From SYIM01 sp044356835 (GTDB lineage: Bacteria > Pseudomonadota > Gammaproteobacteria > Burkholderiales > Burkholderiaceae_E): a stretch of DNA of 37,795 nucleotides. This document shows positions 18,645 through 26,792 of the stretch, in pieces. Position 1 is the stretch's first letter. Each line of letters opens with the position of its first letter. The stretch covers positions 1 through 37,795 of the forward strand of contig JBIKVK010000003.1 in NCBI GenBank assembly GCA_044356835.1. The letters are read 5' to 3'. The notes beneath the pieces are model-generated. The model did no database searches, had not been told where the DNA came from, and worked only from the letters and a program-made list of their open reading frames with translations. The translations under genes and the position numbers were made by a program.

Positions 18645-20018
18645 TCAATGGGGTGGCGTCAATCCATCTGCAAGGGTGAGCCGGACGGCTCGCCAGGCGG
18701 GCACAAGACTCGCGACGACCGACGCGGCGAGGATCATGGCCATTGGTGCAATCAGCTCAAGGTTGAACCAACCGCCGGAGAGCGCGATTCCGTAGTGCGC
18801 CCGCAGCTCGGGCTCGATCAGCGCAAGGGTCGCAGCCGAGACGGCCAGACCCAGGGCAATTCCCGCAAGGGCAATGATCACCGCCTCGATGAGAATCAGG
18901 GAAAAAAGCGTCCGGGGCGCAGCGCCGAGCGCCCGCAGGACGGCCAGCTCACGCCGGCGGGCCTCTAGACCTGCAAGTAGGGTTGCGGCCAGCCCAGCGA
19001 TGGCGGTAAAGCCCACCAATAAGCCCGTGAGATGGAGCAGCGCCTCACCCCGCCCCACCATTTGCCAAAGCTGGTCGAGTGTTACGCCGGGGAGTACTGC
19101 CGTGAGAGGCTCGGCCTGCGGCCGCTCAAGCTGCCGCTGCACCGAAAACACCGCAGATCGCGAGTGCAGGCCCACGAGGGCCGCAGTGACGGTAGACGGC
19201 AGAGGCACAGCTTCCGCGCCGGCGTGGCCGCCTGAAGTGCTGGAGGCAAAGGCCGCGCTAGAGTTCCCGCCCGCCGCTACCCCGGCCTCAGCGCCCCCGG
19301 CGGGTGTACGGCCCCCCAGGCCATAGCGTGGCGGTACGCCACCCACCCATCCAGCATGCAGTGCATGGAAGACCTCAAGGCTTACCAGGACGCTTCGATC
19401 GATGGGAGTGCCCGTGGGCTGAAGGACTCCGACCACCCGGATCGAGTATTGGTCGTGCTGGGCGGTCGGGATCGGTCCGCTGCCGTGCGCGAGCGTGACC
19501 GGATCGCCAAGTCGAAGATTGAGACGCTCGGCCACCGTGGCCCCCAGCACTGCTTCGAATGCGATCGACCCGGGCGCTTGATCCATAAAGGGTCGGCCCT
19601 GCGCAAAGGCCAAGGGGCGTGAGTCCCCCGTTCGCACGCGCTTGAAATAATCACTGCGCGTCGCCACCACAGGCATGCCGCGCAAGGAATCGCCGAGTGC
19701 GATGGGAACGACCCAAGCGACCTGGGGCATTGCGGCAACCGCCTCAAGGGCTTTCAAGCTGACATTCTGGCTCGGGCTTCCGAAATGGAACACCGTGGAC
19801 AACAGTACTTGAATCGGGTGAGAGCGCGCAGCGACGATCAGATCGGTCCCCGCGAGTGCCTGAGAGAAGCCGCTCCTGAGGTCCTTGCGCAGACGCTCTG
19901 TGGACACCAGCACGGCCGTGGTGAGCGCCACGGCAAGCACTGTCAGGGTGAGCGGCAGGCGGCGGCTCCAGGCGCTCGCCCGGGCAATACGGATGAGGAT
20001 CGAGCCGCGCATGTTCAT
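18645..20018 (-). CDS. FtsX/MacB-type ABC transporter permease (ZrgC-like)
   Basis: A 457-residue inner membrane permease. It has one N-terminal helix (about 22-40), a large periplasmic domain (45-320) and three C-terminal helices (about 327-350, 371-400 and 418-440), the layout of FtsX/MacB/LolC-type permeases. EARRRELAVLRALGA (352-366) between helices 2 and 3 is the typical coupling segment with the ATPase. A Gly/Ala/Ser-rich stretch at 233-272 looks like an unstructured insertion. Permeases of this type usually act on lipoproteins or the envelope and do not pass ions. The start ATG overlaps the stop of the ATPase gene by four bases. Confidence 0.9.
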   Translation of the reverse strand: MNMRGSILIRIARASAWSRRLPLTLTVLAVALTTAVLVSTERLRKDLRSGFSQALAGTDLIVAARSHPIQVLLSTVFHFGSPSQNVSLKALEAVAAMPQVAWVVPIALGDSLRGMPVVATRSDYFKRVRTGDSRPLAFAQGRPFMDQAPGSIAFEAVLGATVAERLNLRLGDPVTLAHGSGPIPTAQHDQYSIRVVGVLQPTGTPIDRSVLVSLEVFHALHAGWVGGVPPRYGLGGRTPAGGAEAGVAAGGNSSAAFASSTSGGHAGAEAVPLPSTVTAALVGLHSRSAVFSVQRQLERPQAEPLTAVLPGVTLDQLWQMVGRGEALLHLTGLLVGFTAIAGLAATLLAGLEARRRELAVLRALGAAPRTLFSLILIEAVIIALAGIALGLAVSAATLALIEPELRAHYGIALSGGWFNLELIAPMAMILAASVVASLVPAWRAVRLTLADGLTPPH

Positions 20019-20713
20019 TGGCCCTCGGCGGCCCGCCCGAGCCGCAGGCGACGTTCGAAGCGCCCCTCGAGCGCGCGATCATGACTCACCAAAAGGAGCG
20101 CGGAACCGGCTTGTCGCGCCGCTTCGATGAGTGCTCCGATGAATGGGTCGCGTAGCGATTCGTCCAGGGCCGAGGTCGGTTCATCCGCGAGGATCACCGA
20201 GGGCTGACCGATCAGGGCACGGGCAGCTGCGACCCGCTGCTGCTCGCCAACGGACAGGGTCGCTCCGGGCGAGCGCCATCGCGAGGCGGGCAGCTGCATG
20301 GCTTCTAGGGCATTCATCGCGGCCCGCTCAAGCCCGCCCGCGGAGGCGATGGCGCGCGCCTTGCGATCAGGTGAAAACGCACACCCCAGGATGACGTTGT
20401 CAATGACATTCATCCAGCCAAGCAGATTGAATTGTTGAAAGATGTATCCGATGTGATCGGCTCTGTGACGGTCACGGGCCGTTGGGTTGAGCGAACTCCA
20501 TTCCCGGTCCTGCAGCTTTACCAGGCCTGACGATGCGATCAGCACCCCAGCCACGAGGGACAGAAGCGTGCTCTTGCCGCTACCGCTCACGCCGTGGATC
20601 AGGATCTGCCCACCGGGCTCCAGTGCCAGTCGGGTCAATTCAGTTGCAGCGACGGTCTTGCCCGGATAGACGAAGCGGAGCGCCTCGATCTCGACCACAC
20701 ATCTGGAATTCAT
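20015..20713 (-). CDS. ABC transporter ATP-binding protein (LolD/MacB class, ZrgB-like)
   Basis: A 232-residue ATPase with all motifs: Walker A GVSGSGKST near residue 41, Q-loop FQQFNLL, signature LSVGEQQRVAAARAL (S-V-G-E in place of LSGGQ), Walker B VILADEPTSALD and the H-loop SHD. This is the class that partners FtsX/MacB-type permeases. The start overlaps the ZrgA-like gene by four bases and its stop overlaps the permease start by four, so the three are cotranscribed and translationally coupled. The substrate moved, or the envelope process driven, is not known from sequence. Confidence 0.93.
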   Translation of the reverse strand: MNSRCVVEIEALRFVYPGKTVAATELTRLALEPGGQILIHGVSGSGKSTLLSLVAGVLIASSGLVKLQDREWSSLNPTARDRHRADHIGYIFQQFNLLGWMNVIDNVILGCAFSPDRKARAIASAGGLERAAMNALEAMQLPASRWRSPGATLSVGEQQRVAAARALIGQPSVILADEPTSALDESLRDPFIGALIEAARQAGSALLLVSHDRALEGRFERRLRLGRAAEGQ

Positions 20714-21279
20714 CGGGTGAGGTTCAGAACGCGCGTGTTGCGGGTCAGTCGCTGGGCCCGGGTTCCATGGGCATCGACAGCCCGGGTGTCCACCCGGGCG
20801 AGGCGGCTGAACGAATCGAACAGGGCCACTTCGATAGTGACCAGGCGGTGGTTCGATGCACAGTCAAACCGGTATGACGCCTCGATGTCCAAGTGAACGT
20901 CGCTGGCCGTATTCCATTGGGGCAGGTCCAGTCGATCCAGTCGTCCCGAGCATTGGGCTGCGGCGCTGGGCCGCAGGATCTGCTGGACCGTCTTGAGGCG
21001 CTCGAGGGCCCGGTGAAGCGCATCTTGCTCCTCGCGCCGGTTTGGGGCCCGCTCGAAACCGACCAGCGTATCCATCGGCATTCGAAGTTCAGCACTGAAG
21101 CCCGCCGCATCCACCGCAATGTCCAGTGCCGCCTCGCCGTGCACATGGGCGCGATTCGACCCGCCCGGGCCGTGAGCGGATGCGCCTGCCGGGGCGCCCA
21201 GCCCAAGGGCGAGCATCCATGCAAGCGCCGCACGCGGGCGCACTATCGAAGCCGCAGGAAAGAAAGCGATAGACAACAT
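20710..21279 (-). CDS. DUF2796 / ZrgA-like periplasmic protein
   Basis: A 189-residue exported protein with a signal peptide ending around ASA (residues 33-35). The mature N-terminus, HGPGGSNRAHVHGEAALDI, with H36, H45 and H47, is the recognisable start of DUF2796 proteins, which include the zinc-regulated ZrgA of Vibrio cholerae. C110 and C140 probably form the family disulfide. The long His/Asp-rich stretch usual in the middle of ZrgA proteins is missing, so metal capacity may be lower. It is the first gene of a four-gene operon and is divergent from the glutamate-synthase-like gene. I could not recognise a Zur box in the 71-base intergenic region. Confidence 0.88.
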   Translation of the reverse strand: MLSIAFFPAASIVRPRAALAWMLALGLGAPAGASAHGPGGSNRAHVHGEAALDIAVDAAGFSAELRMPMDTLVGFERAPNRREEQDALHRALERLKTVQQILRPSAAAQCSGRLDRLDLPQWNTASDVHLDIEASYRFDCASNHRLVTIEVALFDSFSRLARVDTRAVDAHGTRAQRLTRNTRVLNLTR

Positions 21280-21350
21280 GGTTCACTCAAGTGTACGGTC
21301 TAACGTGAAGTGCATGACAGGTGACCCGACTTCCCCGAAGGAGATCGACG

Positions 21351-22967
21351 ATGGCTGGACTGATGCGCTTTTGGGCCCTTGCCCTGGCTGCGGTTCTGAG
21401 CGTGTTGATGCTGGTGCTTGCCGCCACGGGGCGGCTGGGCCTGGTGTGGGCGATGATTCCGATCGCATTGACCGTGCTGGGCCTGGCGGACCTTCGGCAG
21501 ACGCGGCACGCGATCCTCCGCAACTACCCGATCATCGGCCACCTGCGATTTGCACTTGAATCGATTCGCCCGGAAATCCGACAGTACTTCATCGAATCCA
21601 ACACCGAAAAGGTGCCGTTTTCGCGCGAGCAGCGGGCGCTGGTATACCAGCGGGCCAAGGGACAGCTCGACAAACGGCCCTTCGGTACCCATCTCGACCC
21701 CTATGGAGAGGCTTACGAGTGGATCCATCATTCCGTCAGCCCCACTACGATTGCCTCGCACGACTTTCGGACGGTGGTGGGCGGGTCCCGGGAGCGTCCC
21801 TACCACGCGTCGGTGTTCAACATTTCAGCGATGAGCTTTGGGTCGCTGTCGGCCAATGCGATTCTCGCGCTCAACCGTGGCGCTCGCCAGGGGGGATTCG
21901 CGCACGACACCGGTGAGGGGTCGATTTCGCGCTACCACCGCGAGCCCGGCGGCGACCTGATCTGGGAGCTCGGCTCGGGCTACTTCGGAGCACGCACCCC
22001 GGAGGGCCGGTTTTGTCCGGAGCGTTTTGCCGAGAGCGCGCGCAGCGACCAGGTCAAGATGATCGAACTTAAGCTGTCTCAGGGCGCCAAGCCCGGCCAT
22101 GGTGGGGTATTGCCCGCACCCAAGGTCACCCCGGAAATCGCTGAGGCCCGCGGCGTGCCGGCCTGGCAGACCGTGGAATCGCCCGCCCGGCATAGCGCCT
22201 TCGATACGCCGCTCGAGATGCTCGCGTTCATTGCGCGCTTGCGCGCGCTTTCGGGCGGCAAGCCGACCGGCTTCAAGCTCGCGATCGGTCATCCCTGGGA
22301 GTGGTTTGCGATCGTGAAGGCCATGCTTGAAACCGGCGAGCGTCCGGATTTCATCGTCATCGACGGCAAGGAGGGCGGGACGGGCGCTGCACCGGCCGAA
22401 TTCATGGACCGCGCCGGAATGCCGATGATCGACGGGCTGCTGCTCGTTCACAACACTCTCGTCGCATGCGACCTTCGCGACGCCATCCGGCTCGGCGCAG
22501 CCGGTCGAATGGTGACTGCCTTCGATGTCGCGCGGACGATGGCGATCGGTGCCGACTGGTGCAATGCCGCCCGAGGTTTCATGTTTGCGCTCGGATGCAT
22601 ACAGTCGCTGAGCTGCCACACGGACCGCTGCCCGACTGGCGTTGCGACGCAAGACCCGCTCCGTCAGCGCGCTCTGGTCGTGCCGGACAAGGCCGAGCGC
22701 GTCGCGCAATTCCACAGCAATACGTTGGAGGCCTTGCGTGAGCTGCTCCAGGCGGTTGGCCTGCAGCACCCCTCCCAATTGCGTCCGCATCACATCATGC
22801 GGCGACTGTCCGCATCCGAAAGCCGCCCCCTGTCGGAAATTTATCGATTCCTGCCGCGGGGCGCGCTCCTTGAGCCCGGTGACGCCGCGAGATGCGGATC
22901 GGTTTTTGAAACCTGGTGGGCGCGCGCGCGGGCCGACAGCTTCCATCCCGCGCCTTCTACCCACTGA
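21351..22967 (+). CDS. FMN-binding glutamate synthase family protein
   Basis: A 538-residue protein homologous to the FMN and Fe-S domain of the glutamate synthase large subunit, without the glutaminase and GXGXG domains. One or two N-terminal hydrophobic stretches (about 8-25 and 30-46) suggest membrane attachment. Core motifs: ISAMSFGSLS, GEGSIS, LSQGAKPGHGG, VIDGKEGGTGAAP, and a 3Fe-4S-type cluster C416-x5-C422-x4-C427 followed by PTGVATQDP. The substrate of such stand-alone proteins is often unknown; archaeal-type glutamate synthase activity is one option. ATG 21351 follows AAGGAG (21338-21343). The 3' end converges with the BepA-type gene, 16 bases apart. Confidence 0.92.
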   Translation: MAGLMRFWALALAAVLSVLMLVLAATGRLGLVWAMIPIALTVLGLADLRQTRHAILRNYPIIGHLRFALESIRPEIRQYFIESNTEKVPFSREQRALVYQRAKGQLDKRPFGTHLDPYGEAYEWIHHSVSPTTIASHDFRTVVGGSRERPYHASVFNISAMSFGSLSANAILALNRGARQGGFAHDTGEGSISRYHREPGGDLIWELGSGYFGARTPEGRFCPERFAESARSDQVKMIELKLSQGAKPGHGGVLPAPKVTPEIAEARGVPAWQTVESPARHSAFDTPLEMLAFIARLRALSGGKPTGFKLAIGHPWEWFAIVKAMLETGERPDFIVIDGKEGGTGAAPAEFMDRAGMPMIDGLLLVHNTLVACDLRDAIRLGAAGRMVTAFDVARTMAIGADWCNAARGFMFALGCIQSLSCHTDRCPTGVATQDPLRQRALVVPDKAERVAQFHSNTLEALRELLQAVGLQHPSQLRPHHIMRRLSASESRPLSEIYRFLPRGALLEPGDAARCGSVFETWWARARADSFHPAPSTH

Positions 22968-22983
22968 AGTGGGGCCTCGCGCT

Positions 22984-24477
22984 TCAGCGCAGCCCCTTGA
23001 GGAGCTCGATTTCCTGGACGAAACGTGCCCTCAGGGCGCGCCGCTCAACATCGACCTCGGAGGCCTCGATAAAGTCGAGGCTGGGACTGCGGGAGGCGAG
23101 CTCGAGCTGTTCGACCGCCGCGGGTAAAGATCCGGAGAGAGCAAAGCGTTGCGCCATGGCCCGATGCGCCTGGCCGGTGCGACCGAGTGCGCTCTCGGCC
23201 TGGGCGAGCATCTCCCAGAGCACGAGGTCGCCCGGGGCGAGACGGGTGGCGCTTCGAAGGTAGGCGGCGGTCTCTCGCGCATTGCCTGCCCCGTCTCGCA
23301 GAGCGCGCGCCTTTGAACGCATCAATGCTCGTGCCCCTGGGTTCTGGGCAAGCGCACCGTCTGCGATCTTGAGCGCGGCTTCCGGGCGACCCTGCTCGAG
23401 CTCGAGATCGGCCGCCAAAGCTTCGACCACAGGGTGGAGTGTCGCGGACTGAAGTCGCGAGCGACTCGCCTGCAGAGCGCTTTTCGCGACCTCATGTTCT
23501 TTCAGCTGAAGCGCGATGGCCGCCAATCCAAAATATCCGATGACTCCGTCGAGCGCGCCGCTTGTGAGCTGCCGCTCGGTCGTGCCGCGCAGCTCCTTGA
23601 GCCGGTCAGGGTCTCGGTCGGCCGATGCGGCCAGGCGCGCGCGCAGCAAACCGAACTCCAGACTGTTCGCGTGCTGCCGGTAGCGCATGGACAGCACCCG
23701 GTTCTGGATGTCGGCCATACGCTCTCCGGTGAAGGGGTGCGTCCTGAAATACGACTGCTGCGCATGCTCGTACAGGCGATTGGCCGCCTGAAGGCGGCCA
23801 AAGAAGCTGACCATCGCCTGCGGGTCGAAGCCTGCGCTTTGCAACATTGCGAGACCCACCCGATCGGCCTCGCGCTCGGCATCACGCGAGTAACCGAGCA
23901 CCTGCTGCATTTGCATGCTGCCTCCCAACGCAATCAGGCCTCCGGCCGCATCCGGGCTCGAGCGCGCGGCCAGCACCGCGGCGAGTAGGGACGCGATCGC
24001 AATGCTGCTGGATTGTTTCTGCTGCTCAAGCATGCGGGCAATGTGCCGCTGGGTGACATGGGCTATTTCGTGAGCGATGACCGAAGCCAGTTCGGACTCG
24101 GACTGAGCCTGCAGCACCAATCCGGTATGCACACCAATAAAGCCGCCGGGCAGCGCAAAGGCGTTGAGAGAGGGCGCCTGGACAGCAAACAATTCAAAGC
24201 TCTGCCCACGGGCGCTCTCATTGTGCGCGCTCAGCCGCACAGCCAACTGCCGCAGATAATCCTCCAGCTCAGGATCGTCCAGGGAGGCGCCGGGTGTGGC
24301 CCGGATTCGGCGCATCAGGACTTCGCCCAAGCGGCGCTCGCCCGCGCTCGACAGCCCCTCGTCGGCCGATTCGCCGAGGTTGGGCAGCCCCGCAGAGGCG
24401 CCCGGGCCGGCTCGAGCGGGCCCGCCAAGGCACAGCCCAAGAGCGATCGCCAGAGACAAGCCAGTGAGCGTATTCAT
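22984..24477 (-). CDS. bepA: M48 metalloprotease with C-terminal helical repeats (BepA family)
   Basis: A periplasmic zinc protease and chaperone that helps assemble or degrade outer membrane proteins such as LptD. Signal peptide at residues 1-23. The zinc motif HEIAH is at 136-140 with the third ligand E201 in DAEREAD, and H247 in the THPFTGER motif corresponds to the regulatory His of BepA. Residues 158-190 form the hydrophobic lid region. From about 285 on, TPR-like helical repeats follow. Length 497 is typical. ATG 24477 is chosen because the signal peptide starts there; a longer frame upstream overlaps moaC on the other strand. No ribosome binding site is seen. Confidence 0.92.
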   Translation of the reverse strand: MNTLTGLSLAIALGLCLGGPARAGPGASAGLPNLGESADEGLSSAGERRLGEVLMRRIRATPGASLDDPELEDYLRQLAVRLSAHNESARGQSFELFAVQAPSLNAFALPGGFIGVHTGLVLQAQSESELASVIAHEIAHVTQRHIARMLEQQKQSSSIAIASLLAAVLAARSSPDAAGGLIALGGSMQMQQVLGYSRDAEREADRVGLAMLQSAGFDPQAMVSFFGRLQAANRLYEHAQQSYFRTHPFTGERMADIQNRVLSMRYRQHANSLEFGLLRARLAASADRDPDRLKELRGTTERQLTSGALDGVIGYFGLAAIALQLKEHEVAKSALQASRSRLQSATLHPVVEALAADLELEQGRPEAALKIADGALAQNPGARALMRSKARALRDGAGNARETAAYLRSATRLAPGDLVLWEMLAQAESALGRTGQAHRAMAQRFALSGSLPAAVEQLELASRSPSLDFIEASEVDVERRALRARFVQEIELLKGLR

Positions 24478-24547
24478 ATTGCTATGATACGGCCCGATGC
24501 GGTGACCCTTCTGTGATTCGGACAGGCCGACTGTCAGGTTGTTCCCC

Positions 24548-25018
24548 ATGCTGACCCACTTTGATGCCGCCGGCCAGGCCCACATGGTCGACATTGCCGA
24601 CAAGGCGGTCACCCGCAGGGTGGCGATCGCCCGCGGAACGATTCGAATGTTGCCCTCCTCGCTCGAGCTGATCCGTTTGGGGCACTCAAAAAAAGGCGAC
24701 GTGCTGGGGATTGCCCGCATCGCTGCGATCCAGGCGAGCAAGCGCACCTCGGACCTCATCCCCTTGTGCCACCCAATTGCCCTGACTCGTGTTCAGATCG
24801 AATTCGAAATCGACGAGGCGGCTTGCTCGGTCGCATGCATTGCTCGGGTCGAATGCGCGGGACAGACCGGGGTCGAAATGGAAGCGCTCACCGCGGTGCA
24901 GGTGGCGCTGCTCACCATCTACGACATGGTGAAGGCGGTGGACCGCGGCATGGTCATCACCGATGTGCGGCTGCTGGAAAAGCATGGCGGCAAGAGTGGG
25001 AGCTGGGTGGCAAAATAG
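24548..25018 (+). CDS. moaC: Cyclic pyranopterin monophosphate synthase MoaC
   Basis: MoaC converts 3',8-cyclo-GTP, made by MoaA, to cyclic pyranopterin monophosphate in molybdenum cofactor synthesis. Motifs: KKGDVLGIARIA holds the catalytic lysine, LCHPIALT the conserved His, and YDMVKAVDRGM the Asp and Lys of the active site. ITDVRLLEKHGGKSGSW closes the protein as usual. Length 156 residues is typical. ATG 24548 gives the normal start LTHFDAAGQAHMVDI; a TTG three codons earlier is possible. No other molybdenum cofactor gene is nearby. It is divergent from the BepA-type gene with 70 bases between starts. Confidence 0.96.
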   Translation: MLTHFDAAGQAHMVDIADKAVTRRVAIARGTIRMLPSSLELIRLGHSKKGDVLGIARIAAIQASKRTSDLIPLCHPIALTRVQIEFEIDEAACSVACIARVECAGQTGVEMEALTAVQVALLTIYDMVKAVDRGMVITDVRLLEKHGGKSGSWVAK

Positions 25019-25035
25019 CGGACCTCTACGTGTCG

Positions 25036-25662
25036 ATGTGCGGCCGAGCGGGAAGGTCGGGCTCTGATGACGTGGGTTTTTTTCATTCGGCCAGCGCAGC
25101 TGACCTCAATGGCGACGGTTTGCCCGACGTTGTTGTGACAGACGTACGTGACCCTGCCGTGCTCTACGCATTCAACAACCGGGGCGCGGGAGTCTTCGAG
25201 CGCGAAGCGGCATCGAGATGGCCTCAGAGCCTCGCAGGCAAACCCATGTTTACGGTCGAATTGGTCGACGTGAACGAGGACGGTCATCCAGACGCGCTCG
25301 TCGGTGGACACGAGTGGGAAGGCAATGACGCCTTGGTACTGATTAATCCTGGCAACAATCAGTTCTATCAGTTCAACCCGATCACCGTCCCTGCAGTCCC
25401 GGGAGAAGGGGTCATACTTGATGTCGTTGTGACCGGTTCAGGGGCCACGCGGGCTCTTTGGCTCCTTCGCACCTCTGGAGGCAACGGGACCTACTACCAA
25501 AGCCGAACCATTCAAAAAATTCAATGGCCATCGCTTGCATCTACGATTCAGCTTCGCGAACGGCCTGGGCAATGGTTCCCGTGGTTGATTCCGACAGCGC
25601 TCGATGGAGTTCCTGTCGTGGCTTCGGAAGACGCCCACGTTGCAGTGCGGATCGAGCAGTGA
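25036..25662 (+). pseudogene. 5'-truncated FG-GAP/VCBS repeat protein remnant
   Basis: About 200 residues of an exported beta-propeller protein remain. Two calcium-binding FG-GAP blades are clear: ADLNGDGLPDVVVTD and VDVNEDGHPDALVGG, followed by FYQF and a PAVPGEGVILD segment. Complete members have a signal peptide and more blades upstream; here the frame begins 17 bases after moaC, with no signal peptide and no ribosome binding site. The possible ATG at 25036 is therefore doubtful. The frame is open to the stop at 25662, so decay is recent or the fragment is still expressed. Base use looks less GC-rich than in the neighbours. It could be a short functional gene, but I consider a remnant likelier. 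Confidence 0.6.
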
Positions 25663-25727
25663 CCGGCAAACTTCAGGTCCGGCGGGAACGGTGCTCAGAT
25701 GGCCGTCACTTAGGGGGAGCAATCCTG

Positions 25728-26738
25728 ATGCGTTCGCTTTTTGGCCTGATCTTTTCAGCCCTCCTCGCCAACGCGGCGGCCGTCCTCGCCCAAGAGGACT
25801 GCCGCCCCGCGCCGCCCAATGTGGCTCGGCTGATCGAGATTCGCCCGGGCTTTCACACCGTCGCGGGGCCACTGGCCGAATTCGACCCCTGTCACCGGTC
25901 GGTGCAACTGTCGATGCCGGGCTTTTTCGCCGACCGCCTCGCCGAGCGACCTCCTTTGATGATCATTGTCCACGGTGGCGGTGGCCCCGGGGGAGCGGAG
26001 CGCGAGATGGTCCGCAGGATGAACTCGCGCGGCGTGGCCACCCTGCTTTTCGATGCCTACGAGATGAACGGCTTCGACTATCGGGGAACACCGCTCTTTC
26101 TGACCGGCGCGACCAACGAATCACGCCAGCGAATGATCTTCAAGGCGAGCCTGGGGGCCTACCACTGGGCGCTGCGGCAGTCCCGGATCGACGCCTCCCG
26201 CATCTTCATTCATGGTTTGTCCAATGGAGGGTCGGTTGCCCTCAACCTGGCTGCGCTGGTCGATCCCGCCCACGTTCGGGCGGTCTTTGCCGAGGGGCCG
26301 TCCCCCAACGGGATCGGCATGCCCGACCTGATCCGGGTGCCCGTCAAGCTCGTCTTTGGCAAGCTTGACAATTACGGCGGCAAGACCGAGGACGACTGGA
26401 TGTACACCCGTTCCGATCCGTGTGCGTTCAATCGTCCGTCGATGCTGGCTCCGCCCGGAACTGCTGCCCGCTGCAGCGCGACGGTCAACCCCTCAGAGCT
26501 GACCATTTCGCCGCAGCAATGGGGCGAGGCGCTCAAGGCGGCGGGCCAGCCGCTCGAGTTCTGGTTTTTCGACGATGCGGCCCACGGTCTGCTCGCCGGC
26601 TCGCTCAACAAGGGTGTCAGGGTATACGGTTCGGGTTCGTCGGCGCAGCGGCGCTTCGGATGGGTCGGTGCGAGCAGCGAGTCGGCACAGCGCTTCGTTT
26701 CCAACCTGCTGGATACGATCCGGGCGACCTATCCCTGA
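25728..26738 (+). CDS. Exported alpha/beta hydrolase (dienelactone hydrolase-like)
   Basis: A 336-residue alpha/beta hydrolase with a signal peptide (residues 1-21, cleavage after LAQ or VLA), so it acts in the periplasm or outside. The oxyanion region is VHGGGGPGG (81-89). The nucleophile is S165 in HGLSNGGS, the acid is probably D214 (FGKLDN) and the base H286 (DDAAHGLL), giving a complete catalytic triad. Four or five cysteines (C25, C55, C232, C249) could form disulfides. The substrate is unknown; ester or lactone hydrolysis is expected. ATG 25728 follows a purine-rich GGGGGAG, about nine bases upstream. It is followed by a convergent Bug gene. Confidence 0.85.
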   Translation: MRSLFGLIFSALLANAAAVLAQEDCRPAPPNVARLIEIRPGFHTVAGPLAEFDPCHRSVQLSMPGFFADRLAERPPLMIIVHGGGGPGGAEREMVRRMNSRGVATLLFDAYEMNGFDYRGTPLFLTGATNESRQRMIFKASLGAYHWALRQSRIDASRIFIHGLSNGGSVALNLAALVDPAHVRAVFAEGPSPNGIGMPDLIRVPVKLVFGKLDNYGGKTEDDWMYTRSDPCAFNRPSMLAPPGTAARCSATVNPSELTISPQQWGEALKAAGQPLEFWFFDDAAHGLLAGSLNKGVRVYGSGSSAQRRFGWVGASSESAQRFVSNLLDTIRATYP

Positions 26739-26792
26739 GGCATCGGCCCCCTACCCCCGAGAGCCCCGCCCGGCGGACGCGACCAGGACCCC

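Noticed and set aside
21280..21350. Possible Zur-type operator between the ZrgA-like operon and the glutamate-synthase-like gene
   Set aside because: Short repeats such as CACT-CA-AGTG are present but nothing resembles a known Zur box, and no promoter boxes line up.
21825..22964. A 379-codon minus-strand frame antisense to the glutamate-synthase-like gene
   Set aside because: Shadow frame; the plus-strand gene has a ribosome binding site, an Fe-S motif and FMN motifs.
22964..22987. Inverted repeat CTGAAG ... CTTCAG between the convergent genes at 22967 and 22984, considered as a bidirectional terminator
   Set aside because: Only six pairs with a 12-base GC-rich loop and no T-run on either side; too weak.
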